A stretch of DNA of 64,000 nucleotides. It comes from Pictodentalium vernedei (taxonomy: Eukaryota > Mollusca > Scaphopoda > Dentaliida > Dentaliidae). Both the position numbers and the translations under genes were made by a program. The notes beneath the pieces are model-generated. The model searched no databases. It was not told the DNA's origin and was given only the letters and a program-made list of their open reading frames with translations. Position 1 is the first letter of the stretch, and each line of letters starts with the position of its first letter. Shown one piece after another: positions 49,192-58,445 of this stretch. Location: NCBI GenBank assembly GCA_031216915.1, contig CM062288.1, positions 183,732,596 through 183,796,595 on the forward strand, read 5' to 3'.

Positions 49192-51813
49192 ATGTTTGCA
49201 CAAACTGAATGTGAGAAACAGGGACTGAACGTTTGTCCAGTGACGTTTGACCAACCACTTTATATCAAAGCAGTGGAGATTGTGTCTTCGTCAGATAAGT
49301 TGACAAAAGTTTTCGTTAGACTCGGCGGCTTCCATATGATTATGTCATATTTAGGGGCAATTGGTTCGATCATGGCTGGTAGCGGCTTGGATGAACTTTG
49401 GGGGACTGTTTATGCTGGTGGGTCAATCCATCATTTGATCAGTGGTCATGCATATTCAAGAGCAGTTCGTGCCCATTTGCTAACACAAATTGCCATTACA
49501 AAACTTGTGTTTGAAGAAAGCCGAACACTAGATAACATAGACTGCACAGAAGTCAATGAAATATTCTGTGGACTTGCCAGAGGTGACTGTACAACAGCTG
49601 ACGCTGTCAATCAAGAAAGTGTCAACCATCTACTGTCAAAATTACACGAACTGCTCCAGAATGCGTCCGTAGGACGCACAGGAAAGCTTTGGGTACAATA
49701 CTACGAGCAAATAGGTCTTCTCCAGTTGTTCTTGAGAGCAGAGCGCACAGGCGACTGGGAACTCCACACATATTGTGTTCGCAATATGATTCCAGTATTT
49801 CACGCAGGTGGTCATTTTGCATACGCAAAAAGTTCTCATCTCTATTTGCAGCAGATGAATGAGCTAACAGAAATAATGCAACAGGATGATTTGAAGTTGT
49901 TCACTGAGAAAGGTTACTTTACCATAAGGCGCTCAGATAAATTCTGGGACTGGATATATTCTGATCAGACCATAGAGCAGTGTTTAATGAGAATGTTCAA
50001 GCTCCCTGGTGGTCTCACACATGGCAGGGGAATAACCGATAGCACTGTTGCGAAATGGGTACATGGACTACCTCTTTGCCTTCCGATATGTAATGCTCTC
50101 GAAAATTTTGTTCATGTTCACACTGGTCATGGCGAACAACATCGGGACCTCCGTCAAAATTCACAATTGACTGATGCCAATGATATCACCAAATTATTGA
50201 ACTGGCTCAGAGTGCATTCCCCCTTTCAGAATAGAGATCCACTACAATTAGTCTCTATAGCGACCGGGCTTGTGGCCGACGAAACTGTGAACTGTGACCA
50301 AGTTCGCAAAATTGGTGAATGTTGCGTATCGAATGTTGTAAGCAAAACGTTCAACAGCATCACACTACGACGTGTTGACACTGTGAAGTCTTTCGCATCG
50401 ATGGCAAATAGCATCAAAGTCCGTGGAAGTAAGGTAGTGATTGACCCCACAATTCTGTTCAACCGCATCACATGTGTTATTCAGTCACAAGCAGAGATGG
50501 AAGAGTATCTCAATTATGAACTCGCCCCGAAACCACCAGCATTGTTTGATTCTGCTGGAATGGGGAAGACACAGAAAAGCACGCTCTGTAAGATCCTCAA
50601 AACATACGGTTCCGAGCAAACTAAAATCCCAGAACATTCTCTGTTTGTTGTAGATGGTGGATTTTTATTGAGGGCAGTTGTATGGCCTAAACAGTCGTCA
50701 TATAAGGACATATGTACATCATATTCCAATTATCTAGTGAGACATTTTGGAGCGAACGTCGTGGTTGTTTTTGATGGTTATGCTTGTACAATGTCGACAA
50801 AGGGCATGGAACAAGCCCGTAGATCTAAAGACAGGTATTCCATTGATATCAATATCTCACCCGAGTTACCAGCCACCACACCCCAATCCGATTTCCTTGC
50901 AAATGCCAAGAACAAAGCCCAACTGATCGATCTTCTAATGCAGGAGCTATCTGCTATCAATATTCAGTCCAAGCAGGCCGAGGCTGATGCTGATGTACTG
51001 ATAGCCGAAACTGCACTTGACATCGCTCAAGATGACAACAATGTTGTCGTTGTGGGAACAGACACAGACTTGTTAGTCATTCTTACCTCTCGAGTTCAAC
51101 CGGGATGTAATATTCACATGATGTATTCCATTACCCCAAACTTACTAGTTTCAGTTAGTGAAATAGCAACCAAAATGGGTGACCATAGAAGCAACCTCCT
51201 TGTAGCACATTCTATAAGTGGTTGTGACACTACTTCTGCACTCTTTCGAGTTGGTAAGAAGAAAGTATTCAGTACAATTGTCTCCGATGTTACTAGCGAC
51301 TCACAACAGTATGTCAACACAATTTTGGCGGATGACAGTACACCAAGTGCAGTAGCCGCTGCCGGGGAACAACTTCTCCTGATCTTATACGGGAGTAAAA
51401 CTGTTTCCTCTCTCGACCAATATAGATATGTCACTTACAAGCGTTATGTAGCAAAATCTAAACTGAATAAACCCATCGACCTAGCCTCACTCCCACCAAG
51501 CAGCGATGCTGCACAACAACATGTCTACAGATGTTATCTCCAGGTCCAACAATGGCTGGGCACTTCGCTTCCTCCGACGGATTGGGGGTGGTCGCTAGAC
51601 AATGGACTTCTTGTACCGACTGCAGCCACAAAGCCATGTGCCCCCGATAACCTACTGAATCTGATCAGTTGTGGTTGCAAGAGTGCTTGTACAACAAGGT
51701 GTGGGTGTAAGAAGGCAGGACTCTCTTGCTCAGGTTTGTGTAATTGCAGTTCGGATTCTTGTAACAACCACAGAAACACTGTCCTGTCGGAAATTTCTGA
51801 GTTCGATGAATAA
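49192..51813 (+). CDS. PIN/FEN1-like nuclease and CXC-domain protein, intronless
   Basis: 873 codons without introns. Residues 19-58 carry FDQPLYIKAVEIV and RLGGFHMIMSYLGAIG, spaced like the second catalytic Asp and following His region of RNase H-fold transposases (inference). Residues 484-690 resemble a FEN1/XPG-type PIN nuclease: VVDGG (D488), VVVFDGY (D528), EADAD (E597, D599, D601), GTDTDLL (D624, D626) and SGCDTTSA (D679). Residues 827-857 form a tesmin/TSO1-type CXC cysteine array (CGCKSAC, CGCKKAGLSC, CNC), probably zinc- and DNA-binding. Proteins of this build are widespread and uncharacterised in invertebrates. The frame stays open upstream to 49135 (stop TAA at 49132), and family members as I remember them start further upstream, so this copy may be 5'-truncated or spliced. 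The ORF is otherwise undamaged. It probably acts in the nucleus for its element, or has been domesticated. Confidence 0.8.
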   Translation: MFAQTECEKQGLNVCPVTFDQPLYIKAVEIVSSSDKLTKVFVRLGGFHMIMSYLGAIGSIMAGSGLDELWGTVYAGGSIHHLISGHAYSRAVRAHLLTQIAITKLVFEESRTLDNIDCTEVNEIFCGLARGDCTTADAVNQESVNHLLSKLHELLQNASVGRTGKLWVQYYEQIGLLQLFLRAERTGDWELHTYCVRNMIPVFHAGGHFAYAKSSHLYLQQMNELTEIMQQDDLKLFTEKGYFTIRRSDKFWDWIYSDQTIEQCLMRMFKLPGGLTHGRGITDSTVAKWVHGLPLCLPICNALENFVHVHTGHGEQHRDLRQNSQLTDANDITKLLNWLRVHSPFQNRDPLQLVSIATGLVADETVNCDQVRKIGECCVSNVVSKTFNSITLRRVDTVKSFASMANSIKVRGSKVVIDPTILFNRITCVIQSQAEMEEYLNYELAPKPPALFDSAGMGKTQKSTLCKILKTYGSEQTKIPEHSLFVVDGGFLLRAVVWPKQSSYKDICTSYSNYLVRHFGANVVVVFDGYACTMSTKGMEQARRSKDRYSIDINISPELPATTPQSDFLANAKNKAQLIDLLMQELSAINIQSKQAEADADVLIAETALDIAQDDNNVVVVGTDTDLLVILTSRVQPGCNIHMMYSITPNLLVSVSEIATKMGDHRSNLLVAHSISGCDTTSALFRVGKKKVFSTIVSDVTSDSQQYVNTILADDSTPSAVAAAGEQLLLILYGSKTVSSLDQYRYVTYKRYVAKSKLNKPIDLASLPPSSDAAQQHVYRCYLQVQQWLGTSLPPTDWGWSLDNGLLVPTAATKPCAPDNLLNLISCGCKSACTTRCGCKKAGLSCSGLCNCSSDSCNNHRNTVLSEISEFDE

Positions 51814-51883
51814 TATGTATATAGGTCATGTCATTTCTGTATATAGCGTTGATAATAGTCAATGTAACTTAATCCATGTTGAT

Positions 51884-51947
51884 TGATTTGTACATTCTGT
51901 AAATATTATTTATTGATTTTTGTACATTCTGTAAATATTATTTATTG
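51884..51947 (+). repeat. Two-copy 30-bp direct repeat downstream of the PIN/CXC ORF
   Basis: TTTGTACATTCTGTAAATA followed by TTATTTATTGAT occurs twice in tandem, 70-130 bp after the stop codon. It may be an AT-rich 3' UTR duplication. Confidence 0.7.
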
Positions 51948-52384
51948 ATCTAATGCTGCCAGACACAGACGTGTCTGTTCGGTCCCAAGCCCGAAAATAG
52001 TTGAGTTCTCATGCTGACGAATTTTATGCCAAAAGGGGAACTCGGCCAGAAGCAGAGGGGGTCTTCCATAATGTCTATTTTGTAAGCAATGATAAAAGTC
52101 TTCAAATGGTGGTGGATTTTTTATCGTCTGTCCAACTAACATCCCGTTCTGTACTACGACCCTTTGGGCAAATCCGTTAGGAAAATCGTCATTTTTTGCG
52201 TAAATCCGATACTTTTTTGTGAATTTTCAATAATTTTTCGCAGAAATTGTCACAGAATGCACATTTTCCTCTAGGTAAATGTATATTAGACATTATGTAG
52301 CTCGAAATACGCGTAAACAAAAAATACAGTTGGATCAATTCGAGGTTACAAAGTTCGTGCGATTTTTTTATATTTTTTTCAAAC

Positions 52385-52535
52385 GCGTTTTCGAAAAAAG
52401 GCTGTAGGAAAAAAAGCTCAACTGGGATTTTAGGGGACTTTTGTCTAATCGTTCAGTGACATGTACTCGACATTCCCTGAAAAAATCAGCTTTCTCCGAT
52501 TTTTTTCCCTAGTGAAACCTAATGTTCTTGGGCTA
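52385..52535 (-). repeat. Right terminal inverted repeat of the PIN/CXC element
   Basis: Reverse complement partner of 48611-48767. Relative to the left arm it lacks about 10 bp between the outer 17-bp block and the core. Confidence 0.75.
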
Positions 52536-53314
52536 ATTGGGTGCTACAAAGAGGACGATTTGTTTGCTGAATAATGAAATAGAGAAGAATGAGGTATGAG
52601 GTATACGGGATATCATCAAAGAGTTCATTTCTGGGTGTTGGGAGGAAGGAAGAGTCGTGTAGGGCGTGGTATTTTGGAGCACATGGACAATCAAGACTCT
52701 GTCATGCGAGAATCGCGACAAATCAGCGGCTGGTCGAAGTTTTATTATTATTATTCCATGGATAAATCTTTGATAACATCTCAGAAAGAACTATAGCCTG
52801 TAAAGATGGAAAAAATTGTAATAATTCTGAGAAAGAAGGGTCGAGACTTAGGTTCACTAAACTACATAGGGTGAGATACATTATTACTATAAAAGGTCAC
52901 CTTGACAGAATCGGGAGTGTTTTATAATGGTTGTAGAGTGTCATAAACTTACAAGCATAGTTACTTTGTAAGTTCTCGACACTTTATGTTACACGATTGT
53001 ACACACAACGGAATATATTTTGTTCTGTTGAATGTTTTAATGAAACGTGAATACTCGTTTATTTACTCGTCCATTGATGCAATATGAGCAACTAAAACAC
53101 CCAATACAAACACTGTACAAATAATTTATTGCAAATTACCAAAAGGGCAAATATTAAGGGCGATCGTCTGTCTAAAAAAGGTACTGATTAACCTATGTTC
53201 TTCGGGTCTTATTTTTCAATGGATGACAGATGAACATTATGCCGCTTTATTACATAAATAGTGTTGGCCAGTACTACAACTATATACCTCGCGATATTAT
53301 TAGATGCTGGTCTT

Positions 53315-53990
53315 CAACCAACTACCAGGGCCGGGGAGAGGAAATTCGGGCTCCAGAGTTAATTCTGTAATAGGCTCCCTTTCGCATGTGTCGGGATACT
53401 GATGCAGATGCCAAAGGTATCTGCCGCGAGTGTCGAAGGCACGAGCGATAGTGGGGTGGGGGAGGGGTTCTCCCACAAGAAAATCTTGAAATCAGTTATT
53501 AAATTTAAATGGAAACTTATGGCGGCTTTTGGGATGAAAAGTCACGTTATTTTTTGGCCGTCAAAATGACTTTTTAAGCAGCGTGTTTCTCATTTGCAAG
53601 TTCATCAGTGGGCATCCAGTGACTATAGAGTAAAAGCTTTTGACTGCACTATTCTTGAAGTGATAACTTTATTACGTCAAGTTGATTCAATAAAGTTATC
53701 TCTTCAAGAATCATGCAGTCCAAAATTACAACCGTTGGTCAAGTGCAGAGCTCCATTCACTAGACAGCTCCCCTTCTTAACATTTACTTCTACGCAACTA
53801 TAGAATTCGTGGTTCTTAGCTGAAATACGTTAATAGTAAGACCCACAAGTTCCGTTGTGTGGAACTAAAATGTTGATCAGGTTACGCACAATGACACAAA
53901 CTTTGGAAAAGGAACTCGGCGTAAAATTAACTTCTTTCGAAGCATTCGCGTTATTCGGCCCCCACGTCTTAGAGGTGAAGAGTAGGCAAC
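53315..53990 (-). repeat. Family K element, inverted copy
   Basis: TCGGGATACTGATGCAGATG to GGCCCCCACGTCTTAGAGGT matches 4425-5310 in reverse; hairpin TGATAACTTTATTACGTCAA. Confidence 0.68.
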
Positions 53991-54240
53991 TAGTATTCTA
54001 ATACGTCGGGCAACTTATATTACTGGTTCTTGCCCGGGGATCGGGGGGGGGGGGGGCAGGAGAGGGGGGGGGGGGGGCTTTGCACAGGAGTCAGAACTTT
54101 GGGGGCCCAGGCCTGACTCAAGAATCCTGGACTTCTGGGCCAAGCGCGGGCCTCAAAGGTCCGGGACTCGGTGTTACTACTCCGGTCTCCCACCCTCTCC
54201 CCGGCCCTGCCAACTACCAAATTTCACCCGAATCAGTCAC

Positions 54241-54472
54241 TTAACCCTTTACGCAACGTGACGGCCAAAACCGGCCAGCGCTATTCACAAAATTAATTTT
54301 CATTATATTTTCATATTAACATAATTATGATTCCCTCATTAGAACGAGCTCGTTGAACTCGTTCCAAAGAGGGGGCGTAACCTATGTTTTTGAGTCAAAA
54401 AATGAAAAAAATAGTTATTCAAGAATTTTGTTTGCGAGTGTCGTCTGCTTTTCATGTTAGGTAAAGGGTTAA
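54241..54472 (-). repeat. Family A MITE
   Basis: TTAACCCTTTACGCAACGTG start; one hairpin arm is decayed (CATATTAACATAATTATGAT). Confidence 0.85.
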
Positions 54473-54496
54473 ATTCTGAGATATGAAGAAACTTAC

Positions 54497-54857
54497 ATAT
54501 CAGTTGGTTTACATGTTTATTGTGGTTCAACGACAGGGTTACATCGTGTCGGACAGTTTTACAGATGGATGAAGTGGACGCGCGAAGTACGCGGAGAAAA
54601 CTGCCGAGCAGCCACAAGCAACTGTCAGACTCTCCAACTTCCTAACTCTGCACAAGCAGAGTTGACATCGGTTGAATGCAAGTGCACCATCGACGTGCAG
54701 TATGCTTTAGTACACATCGCAACCGTACCCCACTTGAGAAATCGGAAATAAGAGTATTGCCCAAGAACACAAGGCAATTAGCAGTGGTCAGGATCGAACC
54801 ATATACATTTCGGTTTAAAGTCCAATGCTCAAATCAGTAAGCAACCGCACTCCCATA
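54497..54857 (-). mobile_element. Diverged SINE
   Basis: All sections are present, from GTTTATTGTGGTTCAACGAC to a head ending AGTAAGCAACCGCACTCCCA, with many substitutions. Confidence 0.75.
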
Positions 54858-55059
54858 TCACCTGGTGGCAACTAACGAGATATAAGTGTGTGATTGTGTG
54901 TCACCAAGTATCAGTTATCTCCCTCCACATAGAGAAAGTATTGTTCTGCCAACAATACAACGACTTCGTGACACTAAACCTTTACCTGGAGTAACTGCGA
55001 TATCAAACAAGCGTTTTTCGCAAAAATCGCCTCTCAAATTTCAATATTTTAAAAAAAGT

Positions 55060-55767
55060 CATCAGGTTCCTGGTGGTCCTTTGTGGGATGTTGTTCCGTT
55101 CTTGGACCAGCATGGCACCAAGCTCGTGGACACTTCTTGGCTGGACTGGACGGGCTGAAATTGCAAATTGCAAGCTGCAACTCATTCCAGACATCTTGGA
55201 TTGGATTGAGGTCAGGGAATCTTGCTGGCTAGTCCATACGCTCAATCCCCTCCCTCTGTCGGTACTCACCGACAGCATGGGCAGCATGAGGACGAGCATT
55301 ATCGTCCTCAGAAGGAATCTATCACCCACTGCACCTGCATACAATCTGACGTGGACATCCAGGATCTCATCAATATACCGTTGTGCAGTCAATGTACCAC
55401 GTTCAAGGACACAGAGCTCTGTACGTCCATCCTAGCTGATGCCGCCGCAGACCACCATAGCGGTCATGCTCAGCAATGTTGGCTGCATGGAATCGCTCTC
55501 CTGGTCTTCTCCATACCCTATCTGTGTGGTCTAGACAGTACCTTGACTCATCTGTAAAAAGGGCAGGCTGCCAATCTTCTGTGGCCCACGCAACGTGGTC
55601 CATGGTCCATTCATATTGTGCCTGGCGGTGGTTCTGGGGCAGCGAATGCATGGTCTTCTCGATCGGAGACCACCTTCGTGCAACCTTGCCCGGATAGTTT
55701 GCTTCGAAACATTCACCCCGGATGCATTCTGAAGGTCACTGCAAAGCTGGGTTGCTCTGGTTGAGGG
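55060..55767 (-). pseudogene. Decayed Tc1-like transposase
   Basis: Fragments in shifted frames: WPSTRATQLCSDLQNASGVN, ARLHEGGLRSRRP, ALFTDESRYCL, VWRRPGERFHAANIAEHDRY, then LTAQRYIDEILDVHVRLYAG and DDNARPHAAHAVGEY. Several frameshifts and an in-frame TAG separate them. The final catalytic Glu position reads Gln (LNPIQDVWNE). It is much older than the copy at 24207. Its 5' part is cut off by a family I hairpin element starting near 55768. Confidence 0.8.
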
Positions 55768-56030
55768 CCAGATTGTTTTTGGTGGTCTGAATTTGTTCAT
55801 CAAAATTTGTTTTATTACAAATTATTGGATAGTGCACACAGGCACTCTCCTATAATTTGTAATAGAACAAATTTATCTAAATAATATATTATTTGCGTTT
55901 GACTGAATATGAAACATGAGCAAAGTTAATGTTGGCTTTTTCACCGGTACCCTCATTTTTCTGAAAGCCCATTTAACAGGGGTCTCTGTTGTGGATGGGG
56001 TGTGAACCAGTATCAAGTGCTGAATTGGTC
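55768..56030 (-). repeat. Family I MITE next to Tc1 remnant
   Basis: TTTTTGGTGGTCTGAATTTG and the hairpin around ATAGTGCACACAGGCACTCT; its left part overlaps the apparent start of the decayed transposase. Confidence 0.68.
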
Positions 56031-56062
56031 TATTTCTGGTGAAGGCGATATTAATGTCAACT

Positions 56063-56142
56063 TTTTATTATTACGATACACTTTCGACAGACAGGGTCAC
56101 CTCATGTCGGGCAGTTTTACGGGGGGAGGAGGGTAGAGTACT
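56063..56142 (-). mobile_element. SINE 3' fragment
   Basis: Only the 3' section (ACACTTTCGACAGACAGGGT to GGGGGGAGGAGGGTAGAGTA) remains. Confidence 0.65.
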
Positions 56143-56629
56143 TATATCACCTGTATGGCTAATATTTGCAGGGGAGGTAAACACGTTTACTGATCGGTGT
56201 GGTGTGCCATACTTTTGAACTGTAAATAGATTCCTGTGAAAAAAATGGCTGGACCAATACATGCAGTGCTCCTTCAAAAATTCAAATTACATGCAACTGG
56301 ATTTATTTTTTTAAAAGTTATGACTCAACTGTTGTTTTCAAGAGCATATTGAAAACATTTCCTTCAAAGTCAGACTCATATTTTATGTTTTGGCGGCAGG
56401 AAGTTGACCGGGAGTTAAGGATTTTCAAAATCATTTTTTTGAGAGTAAATCCATTTTTTACAATTTTTATCACATTTTTATAATCTATTAGGTAGGTTAG
56501 GTAGCAATCATCCATGTATTAAATAACTATTACCATTGAAAAGTAATGAAAAAAACATCATGTATTCCAACTGTCCACTCAAACTACAATCTTCAGTTTA
56601 GAATTATCTTAAGTAGTCGGCCATCGTTG

Positions 56630-56880
56630 GGCTGTGCGAATCACAAATTTCGAGTCGAGTCGAATCGAATCCCGATTTCGCAACGAATCGAATCTGGAAT
56701 TGAATTTTCCCGTTCTTTAAGCAGTAGAGAATGCTCGTTTTTTTTACAGCCGTGAATATTGCCAGTCTCCACTCGAGTCTGTGTGGGCAAGTCAATCAAA
56801 AAAGCGAAATATTCGACAAACGGAATCAAAGTAGTTTCGAATGCGGAGTCTCCGTGGACTCTTATTCTTCGCCACTGTTT
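56630..56880 (+). repeat. Family Q repeat
   Basis: TCGAGTCGAGTCGAATCGAA start and CTCCACTCGAGTCTGTGTGG; see 5330. Confidence 0.6.
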
Positions 56881-56984
56881 TGGGTTATTTGATTACCCAT
56901 TTTTCGAGGAAATTTGCGAGCAGACGACAGCTGATGTGATGTGATGTTTCTTCACACAAAGAAATAAATATACAAATATTAATA

Positions 56985-57169
56985 TCCATGGTATTTTTCT
57001 GATACATTTCTCTGGAATATTTTGGTCGGTGGGAAAAACGAACCTTAGGTTCGCTTTTTCGACCAACTAAAATATTCCACATGAGTGAATCTAAACATAG
57101 GCGATGGACTATTTAAGGGCGAGGCTGGTTCTGGGCCATAACAGCGTCGAATTCTAACGATATCTAATG
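56985..57169 (-). repeat. Family H left-end fragment, head to head
   Basis: GGCCATAACAGCGTCGAATT and AATATTCCACATGAGTGAAT read as the inverted left arm of family H, abutting the copy at 57170. Confidence 0.6.
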
Positions 57170-57552
57170 TCAAGCTCTCAGGCCACTTGTCAATTTCTTA
57201 AACGAATCTGACATTATTATGGCCTGGGACCTCTCTAGCCCTTAAATAGAACATCGCCTATTTGCAGATTCAATCGGCTGGAATATTTCTGAATACTCTT
57301 TATGAGTGAATTTTAAAATATCATAAACATTAATTTTCTTTGAATCAACGCAAGAAATGTGTCTCAATCGAGATTTGATTTGACTGAATCTTTGCAGACC
57401 ATGCCATTACTCTTAGACATGTTTGTCTACTAAATGTAACGAATGAAAACTCACCACAACTGTAGTTTTTCTTTATGATTACATTGCGAAGTTCCACCAA
57501 TTTTGTTCATATCTTGACGTTTCCAATGTGAATTAACACTTATACTCTGCTA

Positions 57553-58259
57553 TTAACACTTATATGCTGCCGAAAGCGATTATTGTCACATACTTTTTGA
57601 TGATTATATGTACGTTCTCTATGCAGAGATCAAACCTACCATCTGATTAATTGTTGGAAAGGGCTCAGGGAGCCCTTTCCAACAACTAATCAGATGACAG
57701 AGTTTCAATTATGTCATAAATGTTATTAGTCTTCCTCGCACACAGGCGTACATAGAGGTCCTCCATATATGGATAAAGTGCGTGTGGTAGTACACACTAA
57801 AAACTAAAGTGTTAAAACTGACACTTTCAAGGTGTTAAACCCTTTCTAACTCTTAGGGTTTGATTTTAACACTCAAAGTGCAATGCTTTAAGCACTTAGA
57901 CATTACAATCGTCAGACATCTGAAACTTGAATGGATGGCACTTCCCATGTGTCTAGCATTGGTGGTTCTTCCAGAATCGTCCATAATTTGATTTGCGCTT
58001 GGCGGGTACATCATTAAAAGGACATAACGCAGATGACGCGGATCAGGCTCGAGAGTTCGAGCCTGATCCGCGTCATTTGCGTTGTTTCCTTTTAAGTGTT
58101 GCGACATTATACTTGTCAAGTGGTATTATTGTCAACACCTGTCAAGTTCTGGGATATCTACACTTGAACAAAGTGCTAGTTCAGCACTTAGTAAGTGTTA
58201 AATACAGCACTTCACGTGTAGTTTTTAACACTTTAGTTTTTAGCGTGTAAAGGGGTCAA
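57553..58259 (+). repeat. Family C MITE interrupted by family G
   Basis: TTAACACTTATATGCTGCCG to GTGTGGTAGTA (57792) and resumes AAAGGGGTCAA at 58249-58259. The 457-bp interruption is a family G element. Confidence 0.82.
57792..58248 (+). repeat. Family G element, about 455 bp
   Basis: TIRs begin ACACTAAAAACTAAAGTG and end in the complement TTTAGTTTTTAGCGTGT. An internal hairpin is built on GACGCGGATCAGGCTCGA. It is inserted at TA within the family C element. Confidence 0.82.
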
Positions 58260-58445
58260 ATGCTTATCGATTGGAGTAGATATAACTGGAGCATGAAAGA
58301 AGAATATCTGTATATCTTTGTGAACAGGGGACAGCACATTACACCAATGGCAGTTTGCGCACAAACTCTACAAGAAGTGGGTGAACAAACAGCACATAGC
58401 AGCGTTGAATTCATTCCAGAAATTCAATGGCGAACCAAGAGCTTT

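Larger units (their letters stand above)
48611..52535 (+). mobile_element. Putative DNA transposon with long TIRs carrying a PIN/CXC protein
   Basis: Imperfect terminal inverted repeats of about 150 bp bound the element. Their core (48646-48676 against 52480-52510) matches at 30 of 31 positions. Inside it, the block AAAAGTCCCC lies 38 bp and AGTTGAGCTTTTTT 57 bp from the core on both sides. Outside it, TAGTCCAGGCACATTAG pairs with the complement of the right end at 14 of 17 positions. ATT flanks both ends (48608-48610, 52536-52538) as a possible 3-bp target duplication. The only long ORF inside is 49192-51813. I cannot assign a superfamily. Confidence 0.72.
57170..58445 (+). repeat. Family H element hosting families C and G
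   Basis: TCAAGCTCTCAGGCCACTTG to ACCAAGAGCTT. Of its 1.28 kb, 0.7 kb is nested insertion. Confidence 0.7.

Noticed and set aside
55768-55803. N-terminal start (MMNKFRPPK) of the decayed Tc1 transposase
   Set aside because: These bases belong to the family I MITE arm, as shown by the copy at 27089.
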